Below, piece by piece: positions 34,076-42,381 of a stretch of DNA of 42,381 nt (the first letter of the stretch is position 1; every line of letters starts with the position of its first letter). Source of the DNA: an uncultured Porphyromonadaceae bacterium (GTDB lineage: Bacteria > Bacteroidota > Bacteroidia > Bacteroidales > Muribaculaceae); contig UQGP01000020.1 in assembly GCA_900540625.1 (NCBI GenBank), positions 1-42,381 on the forward strand. The letters are read 5' to 3'. The notes beneath the pieces are model-generated. The model worked only from the letters and a program-made list of their open reading frames with translations. It was not told the origin of the DNA and ran no database searches. The translations under genes and the position numbers were made by a program.

Positions 34076-34606
34076 TCAGAGAGGTCGTAGAGTGGTGAGT
34101 GTCAGCAGACGCGCAAGTGCCATGCCGACAATAGTCATGGTGACGACGGCTGCGATGCCGCTGCGCAATAGCGTAGTCCAAAACGGACGTGTCGGGAACG
34201 GGCAGTGCTGTCGTGCCCGCGTATTGATGCGCGAGTAGGCCAGCATCCCGAATACCGCACCGACGGCGGCGCCTAAAATCAGCCCGGCCATGGTGTTGAC
34301 TATCAGCCCGACGATGGCGCCGGTAAGCGTCCCGGTGACCACGAAGGGACGTGCGCTGTCGCAGTCCTCGCTGTCGCGGCGGTCCGAGTAGGCAAGTATG
34401 GTGGCTATCAGAGCTACAAAGCCCCATAGCACCATGTCGCTGATGTCCCATACGGCAGACAGCCCGATGCGGCAGGTCCACATGCCGACGTATGCGCATA
34501 GCGCCGCGGGCTTGCGGCGGAAGTACGACAAGATTACGGCGGCGCTGAGCAGCAGTCCTGTCAGCACTACCATTATCGGGTCCATTGTCAATTGGGCGTT
34601 GTCCAT
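34076..34606 (-). CDS. Integral membrane protein of unknown function
   Basis: A protein of about 176 residues with four or five hydrophobic segments (MVVLTGLLLSAAVILSYF, LVLWGFVALIATILAY, LTGAIVGLIVNTMAGLILGA, GIAAVVTMTIVGMALARLL). The Gly/Ala-rich middle segments resemble small glycine-zipper membrane proteins. The open frame goes back to 34657, but the promoter box at 34646-34653 lies inside that extension, so the start is the ATG at 34606 or at 34585. The family is not recognised. Confidence 0.7.
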   Translation of the reverse strand: MDNAQLTMDPIMVVLTGLLLSAAVILSYFRRKPAALCAYVGMWTCRIGLSAVWDISDMVLWGFVALIATILAYSDRRDSEDCDSARPFVVTGTLTGAIVGLIVNTMAGLILGAAVGAVFGMLAYSRINTRARQHCPFPTRPFWTTLLRSGIAAVVTMTIVGMALARLLTLTTLRPL

Positions 34607-34645
34607 TGCACGTGGCGACGCCGCTGTCTGTGGTGTCGCTATTGG

Positions 34646-34653
34646 CAAAGGTA
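34646..34653 (-). promoter_or_regulatory. Promoter -7 box for the 34606-32602 unit
   Basis: TACCTTTG on the minus strand sets the transcription start near 34641 and rules out the longest in-frame start of the membrane gene. Confidence 0.55.
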
Positions 34654-34787
34654 GCAAAAATTCGGCGCAATGCCGCCGTGTGCGCTGCGCGCGTGCGTAC
34701 TTTTATGAAAGTTTTGCACAACTGTTATCATATCTGAACGGTTGTGCGCGCCGCGCTACGGGAGTCTTCGCCGCTGTCTGCGGACGA

Positions 34788-35729
34788 TTATTTGTCTGCG
34801 TTTTCGCCGATTTTGGCGGCTTCGGCGTCCATATCGCGGCGCGATTTGGACTTGATTACGAGCCATACGCCGCCAAATATCAGCGCGACGGCTAAGGCCT
34901 GCTTCCACGTGAATATGCACATTCCGGCAGCGAGGCTGACGGCGACGGCCACAACGGGTTGCACGTAATTGTAAACGCTGACCACGGTCGGCCTCAATAC
35001 TTTCTGTGCCGTCTGCATCAGCAGGTAGGCCAGATAGGTGGCGCATACTACGACAAAGGCGGCGCTGAGCCATGCCCCGGTGCTGACGGCGCCCCAATCG
35101 GTGGATTTGACATGCCCGAATAGGAACGGGGTGAGGAATAGCGTGGCCCAGGTGAACATCCATTTGCTGACCGTGATGGGTGAGTATCGCCGCAGGTAGT
35201 CGCGGTAGATGGCAAGGTAGAGCGCAAACGAGAATTGGGCGAGTATGCACAGCAGGTCGCCGCGAATGTCTCCGGCACGCGAGTCGTGAGCTGTGGCGGT
35301 GCCCAAAATCAGGATCAACGCTCCGGCGCACCCGATGCCGACGCCCACAGCCTTTTTGCCCGTAATGGGTTCCTTGAGGATGATGGCCGAGAGTATCATG
35401 GCAAATATGGGCAGCGAGGTGGTCACGATGCTGGCGTTGGAGGGCGAGGTTATGCCCAGGCCTATGGTGAAGCAGCACTGGTTGCCTATAAGGCCGAGTA
35501 CTCCGGCGCCGCTGAAGGCCAAAATATCTTTCAACGGTACGTGTTCGCGCTTCATGAATAGGGAGGTAATCCAAAACAATATGGCGCCGCCGCCGGCACG
35601 AAATAGTACGAGGTCGATGCCGTCGAAACCGTTTTGCATAGCCGTTTTGCCTATAGGTGCCATCAGCCCCCAGATGATACATGCGGCGAGAATGCAAAGG
35701 TGCGCCGTGAGCGGTCGGTTGGTGTTCAT
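34788..35729 (-). CDS. EamA/DMT-family transporter
   Basis: A 313-residue inner-membrane protein with about ten hydrophobic segments in two EamA repeats. The first starts LCILAACIIWGLMAPIGKTA and includes NQCCFTIGLGITSPSNASIV with LPIFAMILSAIILKEPITGK; the second includes TYLAYLLMQTAQKVLRPTVV and YNYVQPVVAVAVSLAAGM. Members export metabolites such as amino acids or their analogues; the substrate cannot be told here. The last residues are polar (SRRDMDAEAAKIGENADK). Transcription probably starts near the box at 35953-35960. Confidence 0.92.
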   Translation of the reverse strand: MNTNRPLTAHLCILAACIIWGLMAPIGKTAMQNGFDGIDLVLFRAGGGAILFWITSLFMKREHVPLKDILAFSGAGVLGLIGNQCCFTIGLGITSPSNASIVTTSLPIFAMILSAIILKEPITGKKAVGVGIGCAGALILILGTATAHDSRAGDIRGDLLCILAQFSFALYLAIYRDYLRRYSPITVSKWMFTWATLFLTPFLFGHVKSTDWGAVSTGAWLSAAFVVVCATYLAYLLMQTAQKVLRPTVVSVYNYVQPVVAVAVSLAAGMCIFTWKQALAVALIFGGVWLVIKSKSRRDMDAEAAKIGENADK

Positions 35730-36172
35730 AATGCGATTGCTTGATATGTAGATGAATGCATGGGACGTGTCAAAATAGCTGATTATTGAAAGGATGCAGC
35801 ATATTACGTCCGCAGTGACTGCGAGAGCGCAATATAATGCACAGGGGATTATTATATTATCCTCGTGCTACGCGGGCGCAATGTATTGCGCCCCTATAAA
35901 GGCTCCCCGCTATGACACATCCTCGCGTAGAAATCGGCTGTTTTAGCACGCACAAAGGTACACTTTTATTTAGTTTTTCAGAGAACTATTATTGAGAACT
36001 ATCGTTACTATGATAGGGCGCTGCGAGGTATTCGTCTTTTTTGGCACACCTTTTGCGAGATAATATTAAAAGCACTTGATGGTTATAAACAACAATTTGA
36101 TGGATATGAACAACAATAGTTCTTATACGGCTGTAGATATCACGTTCCTGAAACCAATAATAGAACGTGACG
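35730..36172. other. Non-coding region with a palindrome and a leftward promoter box
   Basis: No convincing gene is seen in these 443 bases. They contain the palindrome at 35874-35893, an imperfect AT-rich palindrome around 35845-35861, and a minus-strand TACCTTTG box at 35960 down to 35953 that could drive the transporter gene with a leader of about 220 nt. Confidence 0.6.
35874..35893. repeat. Short intergenic palindrome
   Basis: GGGCGCAAT and ATTGCGCCC are separated by 2 bp. The sequence is followed by CCTATAAAGG. It has the look of a dispersed intergenic palindrome, but no second copy is in this window. Confidence 0.6.
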
Positions 36173-36463
36173 ATGGACAGAACATCAACTCGTGCGTGGC
36201 GACGCATTCAGAAAAAACGCGTGTGGCGTAATCGTTTACGCCTGATTCTTCGTGCATTCGATAGTGAGTATTTTGATCCCTCGACCGGGACGATTCGCAG
36301 AGCAAAGACTTGGAAAGAGCTTCGCAAGGTGAAGTGGTGTCAGGTGTATCGTACCACCGGCCAGCCTTGTAGCTGCGAAATGTGTACCGGCGAGCGATAC
36401 AGTCGTATCGATTTCAAGAGAGACACCGAAAGAGTGATAAAAGAAGAGCTCGAAAAAGAATAA
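36173..36463 (+). CDS. Small basic protein with CSCEMC motif
   Basis: A 96-residue basic protein. The N-terminal half is Arg/Lys/Trp-rich (RAWRRIQKKRVWRNRLRLIL). The C-terminal part carries CSCEMCTGERYSR, resembling a family of small bacterial proteins with a C-S-C-x-M-C core that could bind zinc; many have no known role. A GTG two codons upstream is a possible alternative start. The charge suggests nucleic-acid binding, which is inference. A terminator follows. Confidence 0.78.
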   Translation: MDRTSTRAWRRIQKKRVWRNRLRLILRAFDSEYFDPSTGTIRRAKTWKELRKVKWCQVYRTTGQPCSCEMCTGERYSRIDFKRDTERVIKEELEKE

Positions 36464-36470
36464 TCAGTAT

Positions 36471-36517
36471 AATCTGCGACCGATGTTTTGTCTGTTGACG
36501 GACATGGGTCGCAGATT
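36471..36517 (+). terminator. Terminator hairpin after the CSCEMC gene
   Basis: An 11-bp perfect stem (AATCTGCGACC with GGTCGCAGATT) followed by GTATATTTCG, 8 bp past the stop. Nothing is seen between it and hipA. Confidence 0.75.
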
Positions 36518-36668
36518 GTATATTTCGATGTATGGGTCAAAACTGGCGCCGGAATCACATTAAAAGCATTGGTCTATATGTCCAAATACTAAAAATAAAG
36601 ATCTTAGTGCGGTTGAAGATTTTGCGTATAGGCCGAAAGCCTTTAGTTGATCACTGAAACGGTTTATC

Positions 36669-37919
36669 TCAAATCCACTTGTCAAAACGTGGTGCGAACA
36701 TATCAATGTCGCGCTGTGAAAGCCCTTGTTTACGGGCTTCATTGCGCCATGATTTCATTGCGTCCCTTACGTTATCGATAATCTCATGCGCTTTTTCGAA
36801 GGACAGCATATAATCTCCGGCTGATTCTAATAGAATGTCAATGTTCGATTTATTTGTGTCGCGATTAATCAGTAGGCTTTGGAAATCGGAGAGCGTTGGG
36901 TTGATGTCGTATGCCGGTGAAAGTTCCCAACCTTTGCGAGTCAAAAGAAAGCCATGATTGCGGAAGTGATCGTCCGAATTGCCGACAATGATGTAGAATG
37001 CCACCCGACGATATAATTCTTCAAGATTTCGTTCAACATTGCTGCCGTGTCGGATAATGAAATCAGCAATGTCTGTATAGCCATAGCCTGTGGATTCATT
37101 GTCACCATCGGTCAGTCCAAGGAGAGTCAACGCGGATGCGAAATGTCTTCGCTTGCCATCGGTCGTCCTATCAAATCGTTTTGAAAGGAGAATGTGATAC
37201 TCATCACCGTCAATAGTGCGTGTTTCCGCAACATTCAATCCGGCTTTCCGCCCCATGGCGTGGCAGAAATGTTCCCATTGAGCCACATCGTAATCGTCTT
37301 TTCGAGAAGGAAATTTAGCGACAGTCAGACTTCCATCCTCATCAATGATAGACGCTTTGGGTCGGGCCCCTCCAAGAGATGTGCCCGGATGCAGTAACTG
37401 TGCCAGCCACTTTTTTGAGGGCAACAGGTGCTTCCCCTCGCTGGCTTCGATCTCATGCGCAGCGTGCATCAGTTCTCTGACATTTGCCAATGGCGGGACG
37501 CGAAGGCTTGCCTCGCAGTTGATGAATTTGCCTGCGAGAGTATCGGCAAATCGAAAACCACCCATACGCGAAATATCATCGATGCCCATAAGGTAGTCGA
37601 AAGAGGTAAGGCGCTGTGCGGCTCTTTTTTCATCGGCGGCGGCAATCTGTTCGCGTCTATTCAGTAATGTGCGCCCCCAGCGGTCGGGCAGAGCGTCAGA
37701 AAAGCATGCGAATATGCCTCGCTCGGGGCGTGTGTATTGGATTCCCGTATAATTTTGTAAGTCATCACTGAGAAATATGTCTCCATACTCTGCAAGCCAT
37801 TCCTTGTCAAAGGAAAAGCTGTACGTTTCGTTACCGCGCACCGAATCGTAGGATAATTCACCAATCAATCGAGGCTTATCAAGCCAATCAAAGTCGGCAT
37901 ATACAAATAGTTTCTGCAT
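36669..37919 (-). CDS. hipA: HipA-type serine/threonine kinase toxin
   Basis: A 416-residue single-chain HipA. The N-terminal subdomain (residues 1-110; IFACFSDALPDRWGRTLLNR) is followed by the kinase core: a Gly-rich loop TSLGGARPKAS, the AKFPS strand, LLSKRFDR, catalytic Asp in NSDDHFRNHGF, and the metal-binding Asp in LSPAYDINPT. HipA toxins phosphorylate targets such as glutamyl-tRNA synthetase and cause growth arrest or persistence; the target here is unknown. It follows the hipB antitoxin gene by 3 bp. All catalytic motifs appear intact. Confidence 0.93.
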   Translation of the reverse strand: MQKLFVYADFDWLDKPRLIGELSYDSVRGNETYSFSFDKEWLAEYGDIFLSDDLQNYTGIQYTRPERGIFACFSDALPDRWGRTLLNRREQIAAADEKRAAQRLTSFDYLMGIDDISRMGGFRFADTLAGKFINCEASLRVPPLANVRELMHAAHEIEASEGKHLLPSKKWLAQLLHPGTSLGGARPKASIIDEDGSLTVAKFPSRKDDYDVAQWEHFCHAMGRKAGLNVAETRTIDGDEYHILLSKRFDRTTDGKRRHFASALTLLGLTDGDNESTGYGYTDIADFIIRHGSNVERNLEELYRRVAFYIIVGNSDDHFRNHGFLLTRKGWELSPAYDINPTLSDFQSLLINRDTNKSNIDILLESAGDYMLSFEKAHEIIDNVRDAMKSWRNEARKQGLSQRDIDMFAPRFDKWI

Positions 37920-37922
37920 ATC

Positions 37923-38243
37923 TTATTTTTTTTTCGAGGCGCGGGTGCGATGTTTGAGTCTTAGATCCTGTAGGTTGTGTCCGAGTACGTCTTCTTTTGC
38001 AATTAAAATTAGATCATCATCAAGCTGAAGAGCGTAAAGGACACGGGCATATATGCCGATTGAAACAGTCGGCGCGCCTTTCTCTATGCGATTTACTGTC
38101 AGCGGTGAACACGTGGCGCGTTCTGCAACCTGAGCAATCGAGAGGTTGCGTCGCAACCGGGCGAGCTTTATCTGCTCACCCATAATAGCCATCTTCTGCT
38201 CCAGTTTTCGGGGTAGCACGGTCCCCATTGTATTCTTTGCCAT
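37923..38243 (-). CDS. hipB: HipB-type HTH antitoxin
   Basis: A 106-residue DNA-binding antitoxin with a Cro/C1-type helix-turn-helix (QIKLARLRRNLSIAQVAERA, CSPLTVNRIEKG) and a basic, probably flexible tail (RLKHRTRASKKK). It should neutralise HipA and repress the operon. I chose the ATG at 38243 (MAKNTMGTVLPRKLEQ); the upstream frame runs through the AT-rich promoter region. Confidence 0.92.
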   Translation of the reverse strand: MAKNTMGTVLPRKLEQKMAIMGEQIKLARLRRNLSIAQVAERATCSPLTVNRIEKGAPTVSIGIYARVLYALQLDDDLILIAKEDVLGHNLQDLRLKHRTRASKKK

Positions 38244-38280
38244 ACTCAATATATCTTTTGATGCTGTAAAGTTAATAAAA

Positions 38281-38321
38281 ATATCTATTATATGATATAT
38301 TGAGCAGTTGAATATAGATAT
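38281..38321. promoter_or_regulatory. Candidate HipB operator
   Basis: An inverted pair ATATCTAT (38281-38288) and ATAGATAT (38314-38321) flanks another palindrome-like stretch (TATATGATATAT) upstream of hipB. Spacing and AT-richness fit autoregulation by HipB, but no consensus is known to me for this organism. Confidence 0.45.
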
Positions 38322-38412
38322 AATCGCCGGCGTATAAGGCAAACTGCGAGGTAATTGCGGCGTAGAGTGGTTAGAGGCTCATGCCGGTTATTTGGGTCGG
38401 CGCGACGGATTG

Positions 38413-41205
38413 TCAATGTGCGTCCAGCCAGTTGTCGGCGATGCCGGTGGAGACGTCCAGCGGCACGGGTGACTGTGGCCACGCCTGCGACATCTTCTCG
38501 GAGACCAGGGTGCGCAGAGCGTCTTCCTCGCCGGGTACGACGTTGAATACCAATTCGTCATGCACTTGCAAGATCATAGTCGAGCGCATTCCGCGAGCTT
38601 TCATTTCGCGATGTATAGCCACCATAGCAATCTTGATGATGTCGGCGGCCGACCCTTGAAGCGGCGCATTGACTGCGTTTCGTTCGGCGAAATTGCGCAC
38701 GGTGGCGTTTCGCGAATTTATATCCGGGAGGTAGCGTCTGCGGCCGAAAATGGTCTCAACATATCCGCGTTCGCGTGCTTGCTCGACGGAGCGCTTGATA
38801 AAGGCGTCTACGCCCGGATAGGTGCGCAAGTATCCATCTATGAGGTCCTTGGCTTCGCCGCGTGGTATGCCCAGACGTTCGCTCAGCCCGAAGGCGCTGA
38901 TGCCGTAGATTATGCCGAAATTGGCGGTCTTGGCTTTGCGTCGCTGGTCATCGGTGACGGCGTCTTCGCTTTCGTGAAATACTTTGGCGGCAGTGGCGCG
39001 GTGGATGTCTTTGCCTTCGCGGAAGGCTTCGAGCATTACGCTGTCGCCGCTGAGCGCTGCCATAAGCCGCAGCTCGATTTGCGAGTAGTCGCAGGACATA
39101 ATTTTGTCGCCCTCGGAAGAGCCTATGAAAGCAGCGCGTATACGGCGTCCCTCGGCGGTGCGTATGGGGATGTTTTGCAGGTTGGGGTTGTTGGACGAAA
39201 GGCGTCCCGTGGCCGTGGCGGTCTGGTTGAAGGTGGTATGTACCATTCCATCCGCAGGTGATACCATCTTGGGCAGCGCTTCGATGTATGTCGACTGCAA
39301 TTTTTTGAGCGCACGTATGCGCAGTATTGCGTCCACTATCGGCCATTGTGCGCGGTATTTTTCCAGAATTTCTTCGGTGGTGGAAAAAGCTCCGGTCTTG
39401 GTGCGCTTGGCTTTGGGGTCGATTTGCATTTTGCCGAAGAGCATTTCGCCCACTTGTGCTGGCGAAGCGGTGTTGAAGCGCGTGCCGGCCATTTGCCAGA
39501 CTTCTTCTTCGAGGGTGGATATGCGCGATGTCATCTCAACGGCTATGCCTTGCAGCAATGTGGTGTCTATGCGCACGCCTGCGTATTCCATGTCTGCGAG
39601 GACGCGTACCATCGGCAGCTCGATATCGTAGAGTAGATGTTGATGGCCGTTGGTGGCAATGGCTTGTTGTAGAGGGCTGTACAGTCGCAGTATGGCATCG
39701 GTCCTTGAAGCCATGCGCGCTGCTGTCTGTGCATCATCGCCCTTGATGCCGCGGCGTAATGTCTGCACCGGCACGCCCCAGTCGGGTATGTGCACTTGAA
39801 GCATTTCGGCTGCGATGTCGGCCAGCATCTGCGAACCCTCGGGGCGTAGCAGGTAGTGCGCTATTGCAATGTCGTAGTAATTGTCCTGCATATCTATGCC
39901 GTGGCGGCGCAGTATTGTGATGTCGCGCTTAATCATGGCTCCGAGCACGACACGTCCGTCTTGTGCTATGATGTGCGACACTGCTGCGGCCACTGACCGG
40001 TTGATGGTGTCGCGGACAGGGATGTACAATGTCGATTCGGCAAATTCGTTGCCGACCGAAAGAGTTATGCCCAGCAGTTGTGCCGACATTGCGCTCTCGC
40101 CTTCGACGTTGAGCGCCAGCGCAATGAGCGGGTAATTTGCGGCGCCGTGTTCGGCGTTCCACGCCTCGATGACCATGGTGTCATCGGAGATGGATATGCC
40201 GGCAGCGTCTATGGCCGGAGTATCTAAGACGGCGTCCGATGGAGCGTTGTCTGCAAAATCGAAGAGCGAGCCCATGCCGTCATCTTGCCGTGCCGGGGCG
40301 GTTGCCGGGGCTGCTTTTTCGGGCGTTCTGTCGTCTTTGAGGCGCGTAAGGAATGTTTTGAATTCAAGGTCCGAATAAAGGCGACGTAGCTCGGCATAAT
40401 CCGGATTGGTGCGGCGTAAGCCCTCGGGGGTAACGTCCATGGGAACATCGGTCTTGATGGTCACCAGATAGCGGCTAAAGCGTATCTGTTCGGCGTTGTC
40501 TGCAATTTTGCGGCCTAAGGCACCCTTGATTTCAGCGGCGTGTTCCAGCATGTTGTCTATATTGCCCCATTGGGCGATAAGCTTGACTGCGGTTTTCTCG
40601 CCCACGCCCGGGCATCCGGGTACATTGTCCGAGGCATCGCCCTCCAAAGCCAGCAGGTCTATGACCTGACTTGGCGAGGACAGTCCGTAGCGTGCGCATA
40701 TCTCCTTGGGTCCGCGAATTTCGAGGTCTTGCCCGCGTGTGGCCGGCCGCAACATCAGGGTGTTGTCGTTTACCAACTGCCCGTAATCCTTGTCCAAAGT
40801 CATCATGTATGTCGTAAAACCCTGCTTGGAGGCTGCAGTGGCCAATGTCCCGATGACGTCATCGGCCTCGTAGCGCTCCACTTCGACGACTTTGATGCCC
40901 CACGCGCGAATAATCTCTTTGATTACGGGGATGCTCAGCGTGATGTCTTCGGGCTGTTTGTCACGTCCGGCCTTGTATTCCGGATATTCCTCGTGGCGGA
41001 ATGTCTTACCGCCCGGAGGGTCGAAGCACACGGCCATGTACGGCGGATTGTGCTTGGTGAGTATTTCGCTCAGAGTGTTGCAGAAGCCGTATATTGCCGA
41101 GGTGTTGCGCCCGTCCGAAGTCGTGCGAGGACTGTTGATGAGGGCGTAATATGCGCGGTATATCAGCGCGTAAGCGTCTAACAGAAAGAGTTTTTTGTCG
41201 TCCAT
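38413..41205 (-). CDS. polA: DNA polymerase I
   Basis: A 930-residue three-domain polymerase for Okazaki-fragment maturation and repair. Residues 1 to about 290 are the 5'-3' exonuclease (FLLDAYALIYRAYYALINS, TLDKDYGQLVND, EGDASDNVPGCPGVGEKTA). Residues about 340-520 are the 3'-5' exonuclease-like domain. The polymerase domain follows with motif A (MSCDYSQIELRLMAALSGD), motif B (RRKAKTANFGIIYG) and motif C (LQVHDELVF). In the proofreading domain the first catalytic Asp of ExoI is Asn366 (ALNVEGES), while Glu368 and the Asp of GAMIKRD are kept. A promoter box is at 41292-41299. Confidence 0.96.
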   Translation of the reverse strand: MDDKKLFLLDAYALIYRAYYALINSPRTTSDGRNTSAIYGFCNTLSEILTKHNPPYMAVCFDPPGGKTFRHEEYPEYKAGRDKQPEDITLSIPVIKEIIRAWGIKVVEVERYEADDVIGTLATAASKQGFTTYMMTLDKDYGQLVNDNTLMLRPATRGQDLEIRGPKEICARYGLSSPSQVIDLLALEGDASDNVPGCPGVGEKTAVKLIAQWGNIDNMLEHAAEIKGALGRKIADNAEQIRFSRYLVTIKTDVPMDVTPEGLRRTNPDYAELRRLYSDLEFKTFLTRLKDDRTPEKAAPATAPARQDDGMGSLFDFADNAPSDAVLDTPAIDAAGISISDDTMVIEAWNAEHGAANYPLIALALNVEGESAMSAQLLGITLSVGNEFAESTLYIPVRDTINRSVAAAVSHIIAQDGRVVLGAMIKRDITILRRHGIDMQDNYYDIAIAHYLLRPEGSQMLADIAAEMLQVHIPDWGVPVQTLRRGIKGDDAQTAARMASRTDAILRLYSPLQQAIATNGHQHLLYDIELPMVRVLADMEYAGVRIDTTLLQGIAVEMTSRISTLEEEVWQMAGTRFNTASPAQVGEMLFGKMQIDPKAKRTKTGAFSTTEEILEKYRAQWPIVDAILRIRALKKLQSTYIEALPKMVSPADGMVHTTFNQTATATGRLSSNNPNLQNIPIRTAEGRRIRAAFIGSSEGDKIMSCDYSQIELRLMAALSGDSVMLEAFREGKDIHRATAAKVFHESEDAVTDDQRRKAKTANFGIIYGISAFGLSERLGIPRGEAKDLIDGYLRTYPGVDAFIKRSVEQARERGYVETIFGRRRYLPDINSRNATVRNFAERNAVNAPLQGSAADIIKIAMVAIHREMKARGMRSTMILQVHDELVFNVVPGEEDALRTLVSEKMSQAWPQSPVPLDVSTGIADNWLDAH

Positions 41206-41291
41206 AGTCGTGGTGTATCGAAGTGTAGGCGCATGCCTTTGCGTGCGCTCGTGTGCCTTCCGTCATAATCGACACCGGACGCCCGTCCCTA

Positions 41292-41299
41292 CAAAGGTA
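41292..41299 (-). promoter_or_regulatory. Promoter of polA
   Basis: TACCTTTG on the minus strand, with a TTGTTG about 20 bp further upstream as the -33 box. The start would be near 41288, giving a leader of about 80 nt. Confidence 0.55.
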
Positions 41300-41347
41300 G
41301 CTTTTTGCCGCGAGAATGGCAACAATTTAATAAGGATTTCTAAGTCG

Positions 41348-41367
41348 TGTAGAGTCAAGCGGTAAGC
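41348..41367 (+). repeat. Diverged IS30-type terminal repeat
   Basis: TGTAGAGTCAAGCGGTAAGC matches the other IS30-type ends in this window at 18 of 20 positions, starting exactly with the tip TGTAGAG. No transposase follows. It may be a decayed end or an end of a related element. Confidence 0.55.
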
Positions 41368-41413
41368 TTGATCCGATTTGATTTATTAATTTTGAAGAAA
41401 TGTTGGCCAAAAA

Positions 41414-41445
41414 TTTGCATATCGGAAAATCGTTGTGTAAATTTG
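41414..41445 (+). promoter_or_regulatory. Promoter of the BspA-like gene
   Basis: TTTG at 41414-41417 and TAAATTTG at 41438-41445, with a 20-bp spacer. Transcription from about 41450 gives a 5' leader of about 95 nt before the ATG at 41545. Confidence 0.7.
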
Positions 41446-41544
41446 CCGTGAATAAATCCTCTCTCCCGCCAATGCCCCTTAGAAATCACTTGGACATCCG
41501 GGGACAGAGAGAGAAAGAATACCAACCTTAAAAAACACCTGAGT

Positions 41545-42381
41545 ATGAACAGAACCGCCAGAAGAGTGAAAGCGCTGCTGACAGCAGTGGCTTTGGGCGT
41601 GTGCTGTGCGTATGCACAGACCGCCACACCGGGGAGTTTTGTCCTGCCGGATGCGGCAGAGCAATCGACTAATACCGGACAAGAATATTACCACCTGCCG
41701 GTATACACAATAGACGGCATTTCTTATGCCTTATATACCGATGAAAGCCAACGGCCCCTTTTGTCATTTGACGGCAATTTTGGGGCCACGGTCGTCCCCA
41801 ACACGGATAAGAACAAGAAGTACTCCGGGAAGATTGTCATTCCCGAAAAAGTGGTGATTGAAGGCCACGAGTATCCCGTTGTCGGTTTTGTCAACCTGTC
41901 AGAAACGCACGAAAATGAAAGCGAAGATCTTGAGATCACACTCCCTAACACAATTCGGGTGATTGGCATCACTATGGGATTAGGAGGCATAAAGATTAAG
42001 TCTCTCAATATCCCCGAGTCCGTGCGCTTCATCGCCAGTATGGGATACACTTTACCGGAATTGACAATTCCGGGGAGCGTAAAGCAAATCGGCTACCAGG
42101 CTTTTGTATGGGCAGACAATTTGAGTATTGAGGATGGCGTGGAGCATTGTTCCGGCTATTCGCTTGGATGTAACAATGCAGTCTTGATTGTACCCGGCAC
42201 GATAAAGCTCGGGTATTCGTCCTTGTATGCCGACAACTTGAAGCACCTAATCATCAAGAAGTCCGCCAATAAAGATGCGTCACCCGAATTTAGCGACGGT
42301 TTCTGTGACAGTTCGTATGACATTATGGCCATTACTTGCGAATACGAAAATCCTCCCAAAGCGCATAAGGACGCCTTCCGC
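41545..42381 (+). CDS. BspA-like leucine-rich-repeat surface protein, partial
   Basis: The frame opens with ATG at 41545 and stays open for 279 codons to the window end, so the C-terminus is missing. It begins with a signal peptide (ARRVKALLTAVALGVCCAYA, then QT). After a beta-rich N-terminal part (YYHLPVYTIDGISYALYTDE), repeats of the BspA / Treponema LRR type appear: LEITLPNTIRVIG, SLNIPESVRFIAS, LTIPGSVKQIGYQAF, LIVPGTIKLGYSSLY. Such proteins are exported and often mediate surface binding. A clear promoter precedes it. The two mobile-element traits nearby are the diverged IS30-type repeat at 41348 and the gene's distance from core neighbours. Confidence 0.88.
   Translation, partial: MNRTARRVKALLTAVALGVCCAYAQTATPGSFVLPDAAEQSTNTGQEYYHLPVYTIDGISYALYTDESQRPLLSFDGNFGATVVPNTDKNKKYSGKIVIPEKVVIEGHEYPVVGFVNLSETHENESEDLEITLPNTIRVIGITMGLGGIKIKSLNIPESVRFIASMGYTLPELTIPGSVKQIGYQAFVWADNLSIEDGVEHCSGYSLGCNNAVLIVPGTIKLGYSSLYADNLKHLIIKKSANKDASPEFSDGFCDSSYDIMAITCEYENPPKAHKDAFR

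Overview
The window looks like chromosomal DNA of an anaerobic member of the Bacteroidales; Muribaculaceae is my guess and is inference. Support comes from repeated Bacteroidetes-type promoters (a TTTG box about 20 bp before TAnnTTTG), pyruvate:ferredoxin oxidoreductase, a carboxypeptidase-regulatory/TonB-type outer-membrane receptor, a DUF4919 protein, a BspA-like leucine-rich surface protein, and remains of a CTnDOT-type conjugative transposon. Housekeeping genes are GC-rich. Several accessory genes (1090-2288, 12922-14359, 16193-17242) are visibly AT-rich.

Layout. Positions 1-55 are the 3' end of an IS30-family element. A small membrane zinc-ribbon protein and tRNA-Lys(CTT) follow. At 1090-4300 lies a defence-like block: a 25-repeat CRISPR array with its leader on the right, transcribed leftward, running within about 36 bp into a PD-(D/E)XK-nuclease-like gene and an overlapping partner. 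No cas gene is visible. Then come nifJ, a TonB-type receptor, an EFR1-type flavodoxin/ferredoxin gene that looks leaderless, and cdd. From 12922 to 18018 is an accessory patch: an AT-rich three-gene cluster, a long inverted repeat, a solo IS30-type end, a truncated traA-traB-traD fragment, a HEPN-like gene, a second IS30 remnant, and a frameshifted RHS toxin tip.

From 18020 to 28187 the content is core: ligA, a frameshifted small membrane gene, a cyclophilin lipoprotein, an M16 peptidase, hflX, the complete proline operon proC-proB-proA, and tRNA-Ser(GCT). From 28398 to 36463 are a membrane-anchored AraC regulator, a TPR-retropepsin fusion, ferritin, three genes including a DUF4919 protein, an EamA transporter and a small CSCEMC-motif protein. 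The end holds a hipBA toxin-antitoxin pair, polA, and the start of a BspA-like surface protein that runs off the window.

Most notable: two pairs of CRISPR spacers match diverged versions of the same coding sequences, with mostly synonymous differences. Together with the inferred leftward transcription, this makes those crRNAs antisense to the coding strand, as an RNA-targeting (type III-like) system would need. The array has no cas genes beside it but has a close co-directional nuclease/partner gene pair.
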